Source: Hungatella sp. (GTDB lineage: Bacteria; Bacillota; Clostridia; Lachnospirales; Lachnospiraceae). From it: 56,336 nucleotides of DNA. The stretch covers positions 1 through 56,336 of the forward strand of contig JAAWBS010000070.1 in assembly GCA_022792815.1 (NCBI GenBank). The letters run 5' to 3'. The notes under the pieces were generated by a model. The model saw only the letters and a list, made by a program, of their open reading frames with translations. It was not told the origin of the DNA and ran no database searches. Shown one piece after another: positions 27,021 through 34,974 of the stretch; within the stretch, counting starts at the first letter, position 1, and each line of letters starts with the position of its first letter. Position numbers and translations under genes: made by a program.

Positions 27021-27595
27021 AGAGACGGGATATCAAGACAGACAGCCGTCCGCCTGCATCCATGACACCGGAGCAGGTGATCCGCAAGAGACTTAGAAGG
27101 ATCGTAGACGCAGAAGAAATCACAGGATTTTTGTGGAAACTGGTGATGTTTGCGGTGATGATGTGGGCGATGTTCGGAATGGTGTTCGGTATCACGCCCA
27201 TGAAAAACAACGACATGTCTCCCCGACTAAGCTCCGGTGACCTGATGTTCTACTATCGCTTGGAAGAGACCTTTCGCTCACAGGACATCATCGTCTTTGA
27301 GAAGGAGGGAAAGCAGTACACAGGCAGAATCATCGCCAGAGGCGGGGAGAGCGTGGAGATCACGGAAGATTCCCAATTAATCGTAAACGGGAGCCATGTG
27401 GTAGAGACCGATATCTTTTACCGCACTCCCAGATACGGCGATGAAATAGAGTATCCCTTACACCTTGGCCCAGGGCAGTATTTCGTCCTTTGCGACTATC
27501 GGGACGGAGCCAGGGACAGCCGGTATTTCGGAGCAGTGGACCGGGCGGAGATCAAAGGAAAAGTCCTCGCGGTCATACGGCGCTCCCATCTGTAG
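27017..27595 (+). CDS. SipA-like signal peptidase I homologue lacking the Ser-Lys dyad
   Basis: The 192-residue protein has one membrane helix (about 38-60) and a type I signal peptidase fold. Where active enzymes have G-x-SM-x-P, it has KNNDMSPRLSSGDL with Asp66 in place of the catalytic serine, and where they have the lysine of KRVIG it has TGRIIARGGE, Gly103 in place of lysine. These are the same two changes described for SipA/LepA of streptococcal FCT pili, where the protein is a non-proteolytic pilus assembly factor. It precedes the major pilin, in keeping with that role. Confidence 0.87.
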   Translation: MKRRDIKTDSRPPASMTPEQVIRKRLRRIVDAEEITGFLWKLVMFAVMMWAMFGMVFGITPMKNNDMSPRLSSGDLMFYYRLEETFRSQDIIVFEKEGKQYTGRIIARGGESVEITEDSQLIVNGSHVVETDIFYRTPRYGDEIEYPLHLGPGQYFVLCDYRDGARDSRYFGAVDRAEIKGKVLAVIRRSHL

Positions 27596-27602
27596 AAGAT
27601 TT

Positions 27603-27637
27603 CTGCAGAGGTGATAATCAATGATATTATCGTGCAG
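27603..27637 (+). promoter_or_regulatory. Stem-loop in the leader of the major pilin gene
   Basis: CTGCA (27603-27607) and GATAAT (27613-27618) pair with ATTATC (27626-27631) and TGCAG (27633-27637), giving an interrupted stem about 60 bases upstream of the pilin ribosome binding site. It could be a processing or stabilising hairpin that raises pilin mRNA over its neighbours. Confidence 0.4.
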
Positions 27638-27695
27638 CAGAAGACGATGATATAGAAACCCTTAAATCCAATAGAGAGAAGGAGAGGAAATAGTC

Positions 27696-28829
27696 ATGAA
27701 GAGAAACATGATGGCAAAGAGGATGGCAACTGCAATGCTGACAGGTATGATGACCATGTCCATGGGGATGAATGCGTTTGCGGTAGTGACCGGTGCGGAG
27801 CAGAATACGGGAGCCGATGCGGCGACAAAAGTTCAGATTAAGAAGACGGTGACTACCGACGGAAAGACATTTGCTCCAAACGCTACCTTTGGTTTTACGA
27901 TCGAGGAAGGTGAGGGGAGCGCTGCGACAGCAACCTCACCTGCAATTAAGGCCGGTGTCGGAGTGGAGGATATTGTCATAGGAACCGTTGGATTTACCAG
28001 TGACAGCGATCTCGCTCTTCTGAGCAGTAGCTACAGCGGTTATGCCAATATTGATGTGAGTCAGGTTTCTTATGCCACACCAGGTATTTACCACTATGTG
28101 ATAAAAGAGAGTATCCCGGAGGATAACCTTAAGGTAAAAGGTGTGGTTTATGATGAGACGGCAAAAGACATTTATGTGTATGTGGAGAGAGACGCTGACG
28201 CCAATGTGGTGAAAGCCGTAGTTTCTTCGACAGACGACGGTGCAAAGGCGGCATCGATTGATTTTGTAAACAACTACGGCGAAGAGGGGACAGGGAAGGA
28301 AGATCAGGTATTCGATACAACGGTCTACAAGAAAGTCACCGGCAACCAGGGCGACCGGACAGCGAAATATGACTTTACTCTGAGGATTACCAGTCCTGAT
28401 GACAGCAAATACTTTATCGTGGAAGTGCCGGGAACAGACGCTGATGACAGAATCGTGGTAAAGGCCAATGAAGAGAAGACCATTTCTCTGGGAGACACAG
28501 AGTCCTTTACGATCAACGGTCTGGTAGAAGGGGAGAGCTATACCGTAACCGAGAAAAGTTATGCAGACATGGGGTATGCAACGTTTGTAGAGCAGGGACA
28601 GTATACGGATGAGACCTACAGCAAGACAGATAAGACCGAGAAGAATACCATTGATCAGACGGCAGACGGGATTGCTCTTGGAAATGATGTTGTCTACACG
28701 GTCATCAATGACAACAATGTCACCACTCCCACCGGCATCATCCTCACCTTTGCTCCCTATGTCCTGATGATCGCGGCAGCAGGTATCTTTGCAGTGATGT
28801 TCCTTCGCAAGAAGAGAGAAGAGTTCTAA
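27696..28829 (+). CDS. Major pilin subunit (Spy0128/FctA-like, isopeptide domains)
   Basis: The 377-residue secreted protein has a signal peptide ending near NAFA (about 28), then two Spy0128-type beta domains, roughly 38-185 and 200-340. Isopeptide-bond candidates are visible: Lys in VQIKKTVT and TTVYKKVT, Glu in YHYVIKE and YTVTEKS, Asn in DFVNNYG and TVINDNN. The C terminus is a sorting signal: TPTGI, a hydrophobic helix, then RKKREEF. ATG follows GAAGGAGAGGAAATAG. Located between the SipA-like gene and a class B sortase, as in FCT-type loci, it is the likely shaft protein. Confidence 0.9.
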   Translation: MKRNMMAKRMATAMLTGMMTMSMGMNAFAVVTGAEQNTGADAATKVQIKKTVTTDGKTFAPNATFGFTIEEGEGSAATATSPAIKAGVGVEDIVIGTVGFTSDSDLALLSSSYSGYANIDVSQVSYATPGIYHYVIKESIPEDNLKVKGVVYDETAKDIYVYVERDADANVVKAVVSSTDDGAKAASIDFVNNYGEEGTGKEDQVFDTTVYKKVTGNQGDRTAKYDFTLRITSPDDSKYFIVEVPGTDADDRIVVKANEEKTISLGDTESFTINGLVEGESYTVTEKSYADMGYATFVEQGQYTDETYSKTDKTEKNTIDQTADGIALGNDVVYTVINDNNVTTPTGIILTFAPYVLMIAAAGIFAVMFLRKKREEF

Positions 28830-28885
28830 TTGGGATTGAAGCGCAAAAATCAGCACAGTAAGTAAGCCCTTGGAGGTAACCCTAC

Positions 28886-29629
28886 ATGAGACTGGCCGTC
28901 ACGCTGGCACGAATCGGAAATTTCATAATCGCCCTTTTTGCGGGAGTCATGATCATGACCATGTGTGCCTATGGCGGCTATTCTCTCTGGGACTCCTATA
29001 TGATCAACCAGGGCGCATTCCTCTCCGGGGATTTGATCAAATACAAACCTACAGACACAGGAGACGGGGAAGAGGCCTTTTACTCTTTGGAGGAGCTGAT
29101 CGCCATCAATTCTGACACCAGAGGGTGGCTGACCATCGACGGCACTCACATCGACTATCCGCTGGTGCAGGGGGAAGACGACATGTACTATGTCAATGCC
29201 GATGTGTTCAAGGAGTTTTCCCTGTCAGGGGCTATCTTCCTCTCCTGCCTGAACAGCCCGGATTTTTCTGACAGCTACAGCCTGATCTACGGACACCACA
29301 TGGACAATGGCGGGATGTTCGGGGATGTGATGGAATTTGTGGATGCAGATTATTTCGAGAAACACCAGACAGGCACTCTGTACCTGCCGAACCGGATTTA
29401 TACGATCAGAATCTTCGCCTGTATGGAGGCGGACGGATACGATCCTCTGATCTACGGTCCGGGAAAAGAGTACGATCTCCAGGCACTTTTGGATTATCTG
29501 AGAGAAGATTCCACCCAGTACCGGGACATCGGAGCGACAGATCAGGACAGAATTATAGGAATGTCCACCTGTGTGGACGCAGTGACCAACGGCCGCATGA
29601 TCGTCTTCGGCCGATTGGAAGACCAATAG
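28886..29629 (+). CDS. Class B sortase, probable pilus polymerase
   Basis: The 247-residue membrane protein has an N-terminal helix (about 10-33) and a class B sortase domain with His in YGHHMDNGGMFG, Cys in MSTCVD and Arg in NGRMIVFGRL. Class B sortases in FCT-type loci (SrtC2-like) polymerise Spy0128-type pilins. It lies directly after the major pilin with a GGAGGT site, the typical position for the pilin-dedicated enzyme. It probably recognises the PTG-type signals of the neighbouring proteins rather than the second pilin's LPQTG (inference). Confidence 0.92.
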   Translation: MRLAVTLARIGNFIIALFAGVMIMTMCAYGGYSLWDSYMINQGAFLSGDLIKYKPTDTGDGEEAFYSLEELIAINSDTRGWLTIDGTHIDYPLVQGEDDMYYVNADVFKEFSLSGAIFLSCLNSPDFSDSYSLIYGHHMDNGGMFGDVMEFVDADYFEKHQTGTLYLPNRIYTIRIFACMEADGYDPLIYGPGKEYDLQALLDYLREDSTQYRDIGATDQDRIIGMSTCVDAVTNGRMIVFGRLEDQ

Positions 29630-29657
29630 GCACAAGAAGGAGGTGCAGGGAAATAAT

Positions 29658-30437
29658 ATGAACGCAAAGATGAAAAAATCACTTATTTCGACGCTCATTC
29701 TGGCTGTGCTTTCATTTACGGGAGTGTTTGCGGCATATGCCGCGGAGGGTTCCTGTACGGTATCGATTCCGGTTGAGGTGCAGGTGACAGGTTCAAATGT
29801 ACCTTCAGACGCGGCTTATCGTTTTGCGATGGAAGCAGTCACGGAGGAGGCCCCCATGCCGGAGAACGCAGTGATCACCACAGGCGGCAGCGGAGTCATC
29901 GAGTTTGGACCCATCCAGTACACACAGCTGAGAGATTATCAGTACACCATCCGGCAGACCACAGACCCCAGAGACTATTTTACCCTGGACACGAAGGTTT
30001 ACCGTGTGACGGTCCGGGTAGTCACAGACGAGGCGGGAAATTACAGTCCTGTGGTCATGGCGGCGGATTCCCAGGACCCGGAAGCCAAGCCGGCAGGCCT
30101 GATCTTCCTGAACACCTACGCTTACACCGGCGGAAACGGCGGCGAAGGAAGTGAGGGAGGAAACGGCGGTGGTGATGACGGCGGAGGCGGAAGCGGTCCC
30201 AGACCGGGAGGCGGCGACGGTCTGACCGACATCGGTGACCAGACCACACCTCTTGCCAATCTGACATCCGGCGAGGGAGAGCCGGTTCTGGAGTCCATCT
30301 TAGACGAGCTGGTTCCGCTTGCAGACTGGCTTCCTCAGACCGGAGATTCCACCATGGCCAGGACATGGGCAGTGCTGACAGCAATATCCGCCGCTATGCT
30401 TCTTGGGCTGATGGTGACAAAAAAGAGATTTATGTAA
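29658..30437 (+). CDS. Second, minor pilin with LPQTG signal (Spy0128/FctB-like)
   Basis: The 259-residue protein has a signal peptide ending near AAYAAEG (about 27), one Spy0128/FctA-like domain (about 30-150; YQYTIRQTTDPRDYF, IFLNTY), a Gly-rich linker (about 152-180), and LPQTG with a hydrophobic helix and a short basic tail. LPQTG with a Gly/Pro-rich spacer is typical of a cell-wall anchoring or basal pilin. A GTG at 29643 opens the frame earlier, but AAGGAGGTG at 29638-29646 points to ATG 29658. Confidence 0.85.
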   Translation: MNAKMKKSLISTLILAVLSFTGVFAAYAAEGSCTVSIPVEVQVTGSNVPSDAAYRFAMEAVTEEAPMPENAVITTGGSGVIEFGPIQYTQLRDYQYTIRQTTDPRDYFTLDTKVYRVTVRVVTDEAGNYSPVVMAADSQDPEAKPAGLIFLNTYAYTGGNGGEGSEGGNGGGDDGGGGSGPRPGGGDGLTDIGDQTTPLANLTSGEGEPVLESILDELVPLADWLPQTGDSTMARTWAVLTAISAAMLLGLMVTKKRFM

Positions 30438-30450
30438 CATGGTTTTCAGA

Positions 30451-30476
30451 AGGGGGGACGGGAACAGCCGCCCCCT
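30451..30476 (+). terminator. GC-rich stem-loop between minor pilin and second sortase
   Basis: AGGGGGG-ACGG pairs with CCG-CCCCCT around a short loop, followed only by CTTTG. It lies 14 bases after the pilin stop and could act as an attenuator lowering second-sortase expression, or protect the upstream message. Confidence 0.5.
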
Positions 30477-30502
30477 CTTTGCATCACAGGGAGGAACAGA
30501 AC

Positions 30503-31330
30503 GTGGATACAATGCCGAACCCCGTGAGGGGAAAGAAGACATGGAGGATTTTGACGATCCTGTGCACCGCTGTGCTTGTGGTGTCTGCGGTCCAGCTGAC
30601 CACCACGCTGTGGAGGTCAAAAAAAGAAGACGATATCTTTAAAGAGCTTGCAGAGTACACCGAGGGTGGAGCGGCCCCGAGGAGAGCAGAGAAGGAGACC
30701 CGGGACAGGAGTGGAGGAAGCCGAGAGGTGAAGGAGGAGGAGCTTCAGACGGACCCGCGCAGGGAGCACTACCGAACGCTTAAGGAGATGAACCCGGACT
30801 TCGCAGGGTGGCTTGCCATCGCCGGGACCAAGGTGGATTATCCGGTGATGCACACACCAGATGACCAGCAGTATTACATCCACAGGGATTTTTACGGGAA
30901 AGAGTCGGTGAGCGGAACGCCGTTTATGGGAGACCGATGCGATCCGGACAGCCGGAGCATCATCATCTACGGACACAATATGAAGAACGGTTCCATGTTT
31001 GGGTCTCTGGATCAGTATGAAAGAGAGGAATACTGGCAGGAACACCCGGTGATGGAGTTTCGCACCGTGAAGGAGGACCGGGAATACGACATCGCCGCGG
31101 TGTTCCGCACCCGGATCTACCGCGACGACGAGGAGGGGTTTCGCTATTACCAATATGTAGGGGACCTGACGGAGGAGCAGTTTGAAGAGTTTCGGACTCA
31201 GACGGCGGCTCAGGCCCTCTATGACACCGGCATATCCCTTGAACCGGAGGACGAGCTTCTGATCCTGTCCACCTGCGCCTATCATGTGCGGGACGGGAGA
31301 TTTGTGGTGGTGGGCCGGCGCAGAAGGTGA
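30503..31330 (+). CDS. Second class B sortase
   Basis: A 275-residue class B sortase with one N-terminal helix (about 12-32), a charged linker, and catalytic His in IYGHNMKNGSMFG, Cys in LSTCAYH and Arg in DGRFVVVGR. The frame extends back to 30365, overlapping the pilin gene, but GTG 30503 has GGGAGG eight bases before it and begins just ahead of the basic, hydrophobic N terminus; ATG 30512 is possible. With two sortases and two signal types (PTG and LPQTG), one likely polymerises and one anchors the fibre. Confidence 0.88.
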   Translation: MDTMPNPVRGKKTWRILTILCTAVLVVSAVQLTTTLWRSKKEDDIFKELAEYTEGGAAPRRAEKETRDRSGGSREVKEEELQTDPRREHYRTLKEMNPDFAGWLAIAGTKVDYPVMHTPDDQQYYIHRDFYGKESVSGTPFMGDRCDPDSRSIIIYGHNMKNGSMFGSLDQYEREEYWQEHPVMEFRTVKEDREYDIAAVFRTRIYRDDEEGFRYYQYVGDLTEEQFEEFRTQTAAQALYDTGISLEPEDELLILSTCAYHVRDGRFVVVGRRRR

Positions 31331-31352
31331 TCTCTGAGCGGACGCTTTCCGG

Positions 31353-32228
31353 TCATGTGTGCTCCAGCCACACCACCAGGCCGAGGGCGGCAAAAAAGCA
31401 GAATCCCCCCACGGCCATGGCGCCGGCAGTAAAGCAGGAGCCGGGCAGCCCCGCCAGGATTCCGATGGGAGATGCCAGCATAAGACCAAGGACGGCGCAG
31501 TAGGTGATGCGGGCGTAGCGGGAGAACAGGGTCTCCATAAGAAGGGCAAAGAGGTAGAAACCGACCATAAGGCCAAGCCCAAAGGGAAAGAGGAGGAGCC
31601 CATTTTCCAGAAGCGGAGCAAAATCCGCCAGAATCAGAGCTACCAGGGTTTGATTGACGGCAGAGAGCAGAGGTCTGTAATAGCCGATCATCATCAGGAT
31701 CATGGTGCCGCTGATCCCCGGCACCACCATGGTTCCGGCGGACATGACCCCAATGAGAAACAGAAGGATAGAGGGAAAAAGCCCGCCGCCAAGCACCACA
31801 TCCTGCCCCTCGCTGCCCTTTATGAGAGACAGAGCGGTTGTGATGACTAAGGTTAGGAAGAAGGCGGCAGACAGGGAGGAGAGGCGGGAGGGGGAGCGGT
31901 CCTTGGGCCCGGTCCGAAGAGCCCGCCTTAAGACCCCGGGCAGACCTCCGAAGATCAGCCCCAGAAAGGCCAGATTGGTCTCGAGGGGCCAGGTGTCAAA
32001 CAGATATTCCATGGTAAACGAAAGCCCTACGATCCCTCCGATGATCCCCAGGATATAGGGGAAGAGAACAGTCAGGCTTTTTTTGGTCTCCTTGTGGAGA
32101 TGGGTCAGGGCATGGAGGATCCTCTCATACACCCCCATGGAGATGGCCAGAGTTCCGCCGCTGACGCCCGGGAGGATGTTGGCGGTTCCGATGAGGACGC
32201 CTTTGATGATTTCAGACAGATAATCCAT
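31353..32228 (-). CDS. DUF368 (PopT-type) membrane protein, polyprenyl-phosphate translocase candidate
   Basis: The 291-residue integral membrane protein begins with the family mark IKGVLIGTANILPGVSGGTL and repeats a similar motif near 166-178 (MVVPGISGTMIL), the two pseudo-symmetric re-entrant elements of DUF368. About eight hydrophobic segments are seen. DUF368 members (PopT) have been reported to return undecaprenyl phosphate to the cytoplasmic face for cell-wall synthesis. It is convergent with the sortase gene with only 22 bases between. RBS AAGGAG lies before ATG (minus strand). Confidence 0.88.
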   Translation of the reverse strand: MDYLSEIIKGVLIGTANILPGVSGGTLAISMGVYERILHALTHLHKETKKSLTVLFPYILGIIGGIVGLSFTMEYLFDTWPLETNLAFLGLIFGGLPGVLRRALRTGPKDRSPSRLSSLSAAFFLTLVITTALSLIKGSEGQDVVLGGGLFPSILLFLIGVMSAGTMVVPGISGTMILMMIGYYRPLLSAVNQTLVALILADFAPLLENGLLLFPFGLGLMVGFYLFALLMETLFSRYARITYCAVLGLMLASPIGILAGLPGSCFTAGAMAVGGFCFFAALGLVVWLEHT

Positions 32229-32309
32229 GAAAACTCCTTATTGGGCAGGTATTTGTATCAATATATGGCGGAAGATGGGGGCAAAGAATCAGAAATTTCC
32301 GGCCGGATG

Positions 32310-32351
32310 AAAACAGGGCCGGGACAATTTCCATGTCCCAGCCCCGTTTTC
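32310..32351 (-). terminator. Terminator of the uxaC transcript
   Basis: On the minus strand ACGGGGCTGGGACA pairs with TGTCCCGGCCCTGT around a seven-base loop and is followed by TTTTC. It lies just after the uxaC stop and could also serve a plus-strand transcript, since AAAAC/GTTTT flank both sides. Confidence 0.8.
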
Positions 32352-32385
32352 GCTGTCCCCCGGCTGGGGGCCTGCAAAAGACGAG

Positions 32386-33792
32386 TTACAGATCAAATCC
32401 AAAGTAGTTTACGGCGTTGTTGTAGGAGATCCCCTCCACCATCTTCTTTAACGCCTTCATGTCTGCCGGATACTCTCCGTTGTCCACCCATCCGCCGATG
32501 AGATCGCACAGAATCCGTCTGAAATAGTCATGTCTGGTGTAGGACAGAAAGCTTCTGGAATCGGTGAGCATGCCGATGAAGTTGCCGAGGCATCCCAAAT
32601 TGGCAAGGGAAGTCATCTGATCGGTCATGCCGATCTTGTGGTCATTGAACCACCACGCGGAACCCTGCTGGATCCTCCCGGCGGTGCCTGCGCTCTGGAA
32701 GCATCCCAGGATGGTGCCGATGGAGGCATTGTCGTTGGGATTTAAGGAGTACAGGATAGTCTTGGGGATCTCGTTGGCAGCGCTTAAATCGTTGAGGAAG
32801 TCCGCCATCTGGGCGGAGGGGGCGTAGTTGTTGATGCAGTCATAGCCGGTGTCGGCGCCTAACTGCCCATACATGTAGGCATTGTTGTCCCGCTTGCAGC
32901 CATAGTGGATCTGCATGGTCCAGCCCATGCGGTTGTACTCCCTGGCTACGAACAGCATGAATGCAGTCTTATATTTTAATTCCTCTTCCCTGGTGATCTT
33001 CTCACCGGACAGACCCTTGGCGAGGACGGCATCCACCTCAGAGTCGTCAGCAGGGACGTACATCACATACTCCAGAGCATGGTCGGACACACGGCACTTG
33101 TGATCGCAGAAATACTTCATGCGGATCTTCAGGGCTTCTTTCAAGGAGGTAAAGTCCTTCACCTTCACACCGCTGACCTCAGAGAGTCTGTCCATGTAGG
33201 CTGCGAAATCCGGTTTCTCCACATTCATGGCCTTGTCCGGCCTCCAGGCGGGGAGGACCTGTACGTCAAAGCTGTGGTCAGCCGCGATCTTCTCGTGCCA
33301 CTCCAGGGTGTCTACCGGGTCGTCGGTGGTGCAGATCAGGGTCACATGGGACTGACGGATGATGTTGCGCACACTCATGGAATCCTGGCGAAGCTTTTCA
33401 TTGCACAGATTCCACACTTCCTCGGCGGTATCACCGTTTAGGTGTCCGGTGTAGCCAAAGTATTTCTGCAGCTCCAGATGGCTCCAGTGGTATAAGGGGT
33501 TGCCGATGAGCTTCTCCAGGGTCTCTGCCCACTTCTGGAATTTCTCCCGGTCAGAGGCATCTCCGGTGATGTACCTCTCCTCCACTCCGTTGGAGCGCAT
33601 CTGGCGCCACTTGTAGTGATCTCCTCCCAGCCATACCTGGGTGATGTTGTCAAATCTGCGATCCTCGGCGATCTCCTGGGGATTGATGTGGCAGTGATAG
33701 TCCAGGATGGGCATCTTGGCCGCATAATCGTGGTACAGCTGCTTTGCCATATCGGTGGAGAGCAGAAAATCTTTGTCCATAAACTGTTTCAT
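32386..33792 (-). CDS. uxaC: Glucuronate (uronate) isomerase
   Basis: The 468-residue enzyme isomerises D-glucuronate to fructuronate and D-galacturonate to tagaturonate, the first cytoplasmic step of uronate breakdown. Family marks are clear: ILDYHCHINPQEIAEDRRF (His-x-His of the amidohydrolase-like site), LEWHEKIAADHSFDVQVLPA-like WRPDKAM, MQIHYGCKRDNN, and TDSRSFLSYTRHDYFRRI near the end. Length is normal. It follows the LacI regulator gene by 14 bases on the same strand with an AAGGAGG site, so the two form an operon under the operator at 34830. Confidence 0.96.
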   Translation of the reverse strand: MKQFMDKDFLLSTDMAKQLYHDYAAKMPILDYHCHINPQEIAEDRRFDNITQVWLGGDHYKWRQMRSNGVEERYITGDASDREKFQKWAETLEKLIGNPLYHWSHLELQKYFGYTGHLNGDTAEEVWNLCNEKLRQDSMSVRNIIRQSHVTLICTTDDPVDTLEWHEKIAADHSFDVQVLPAWRPDKAMNVEKPDFAAYMDRLSEVSGVKVKDFTSLKEALKIRMKYFCDHKCRVSDHALEYVMYVPADDSEVDAVLAKGLSGEKITREEELKYKTAFMLFVAREYNRMGWTMQIHYGCKRDNNAYMYGQLGADTGYDCINNYAPSAQMADFLNDLSAANEIPKTILYSLNPNDNASIGTILGCFQSAGTAGRIQQGSAWWFNDHKIGMTDQMTSLANLGCLGNFIGMLTDSRSFLSYTRHDYFRRILCDLIGGWVDNGEYPADMKALKKMVEGISYNNAVNYFGFDL

Positions 33793-33806
33793 TGGAATCT
33801 TCCTCC

Positions 33807-34808
33807 TTAAAAATTAGTTGTTTGTTTTTGTATGAAATCGGCGGTGACGGTGATTTTTTTTGGCACCTCGACGCCGTCAAACACACGCATAAGGGTGTCG
33901 ACTGTGGTGACGCACAGTTCCTCGACCTTGGTGTCCACGGAAGAAATCTCGGGGTCCGTGCAGTAGGAGAGAATGGAGTTATTGTACCCGATGATGGCCA
34001 GCTCCTCAGGTATGGCCAGGCCCCTTCCGTGGGCGAATTTTACTGCGCCTACGGCCAGGGAATCGTCGGAGGTCAAGACCCCGTCAAAGGCGGTCCCGGA
34101 GTCTGCCAGCTCCTCCAGAAGGGCCTTGGAGGCAGCCAGGTTCTTGCCGCACTGGCGGATCAGCTCCCTGCGGACCGGCACCCCATGGGCGGACAGAGCG
34201 TCCTTGTAGCCCTGGACCTTCCCGAGGCCGCTGTAGGAATGGCTGGTGTAGAGATAGAGGATGCGGTCTCTTCCGGAGTCCAGAAGCCGTCCGGCGGCAT
34301 CGTACATGGCCTGATAGTCGTCACACACGGTGCTGTAGATGCCGGGGGCATCCAGGAAGCCGTTGACCAGCATGATGGGCAGTCCCTTGGCTGCCGAGAT
34401 CAGGTATTCATTGTCCTGGTCGATCAGCTCCACGAACTTGGAACCGGCCAGGATGACGGCATCCACCCGTTTGGAGAGGAGGAGCTCAAAATAAGCCCGC
34501 TTGTTTTCCAGAGAGGGACCGGTGCAGCAGAGGAGGGAGTCATACCCGTGACTGCGGAGCTGCCGCTCCAGGTAATAGATGGCATTGGCAAGATAGGGAT
34601 CGGAAGAGTCGGAGCACATGATTCCGATGGTTTTCATGGTTCCCAGCCCCAGTCCCCTGGCAAAGACATTAGGTGTGTATCCCAGCTCATCCATGACGGC
34701 AAGAACTTTTTCTCTGGTCTTTCCGCTGACATTCGGATTGCCGTTGAGAACCCGGGACACGGTTGCGATGGAGACGCCCGCCTGCTTGGAAACATCGTAA
34801 ATATTCAA
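33807..34808 (-). CDS. LacI-family regulator of uronate genes
   Basis: The 333-residue repressor has the LacI helix-turn-helix and hinge (IYDVSKQAGVSIATVSRVLN, residues 2-22) and a periplasmic-binding-like effector domain (about 60-330). Palindromes TGTAAGCGCTTACA occur right before this gene and before uxaA, both overlapping predicted transcription starts, so it probably represses itself, uxaC and the uxaA operon until a uronate intermediate binds (inference). The frame reads through from ATG with a GGGAGGTGATC ribosome binding site. A KdgR/UxuR-like role fits the neighbours. Confidence 0.93.
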   Translation of the reverse strand: MNIYDVSKQAGVSIATVSRVLNGNPNVSGKTREKVLAVMDELGYTPNVFARGLGLGTMKTIGIMCSDSSDPYLANAIYYLERQLRSHGYDSLLCCTGPSLENKRAYFELLLSKRVDAVILAGSKFVELIDQDNEYLISAAKGLPIMLVNGFLDAPGIYSTVCDDYQAMYDAAGRLLDSGRDRILYLYTSHSYSGLGKVQGYKDALSAHGVPVRRELIRQCGKNLAASKALLEELADSGTAFDGVLTSDDSLAVGAVKFAHGRGLAIPEELAIIGYNNSILSYCTDPEISSVDTKVEELCVTTVDTLMRVFDGVEVPKKITVTADFIQKQTTNF

Positions 34809-34829
34809 GAGATCACCTCCCTGTGGCTG

Positions 34830-34843
34830 TGTAAGCGCTTACA
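34830..34843. promoter_or_regulatory. LacI operator in front of the lacI-uxaC operon
   Basis: TGTAAGCGCTTACA is a perfect 14-bp palindrome, about 10 bases downstream of the minus-strand -10 box, where binding would block transcription start. The same core lies at 37911-37930 before uxaA. Confidence 0.85.
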
Positions 34844-34853
34844 ATCTGATTCT

Positions 34854-34882
34854 ATTATAACGATATTGTAAGAAAAATGCAA
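34854..34882 (-). promoter_or_regulatory. Promoter of the lacI-uxaC operon
   Basis: Read on the minus strand, TTGCAT (34882-34877) and TATAAT (34859-34854) are 17 bases apart. The LacI palindrome covers the expected start site. Confidence 0.75.
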
Positions 34883-34974
34883 GGATAAATCTGGTTGATT
34901 TTCTGTAATTTCTGACGTAAACTATAATTGTTATAAAATTAATTAAAAAAAATATATATTTAGGAGGGGAAAGT

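Noticed and set aside
33792..34871. 359-codon plus-strand frame across the lacI gene
   Set aside because: Antisense to a clear LacI repressor; it crosses the operator and promoter and has no recognisable domain.
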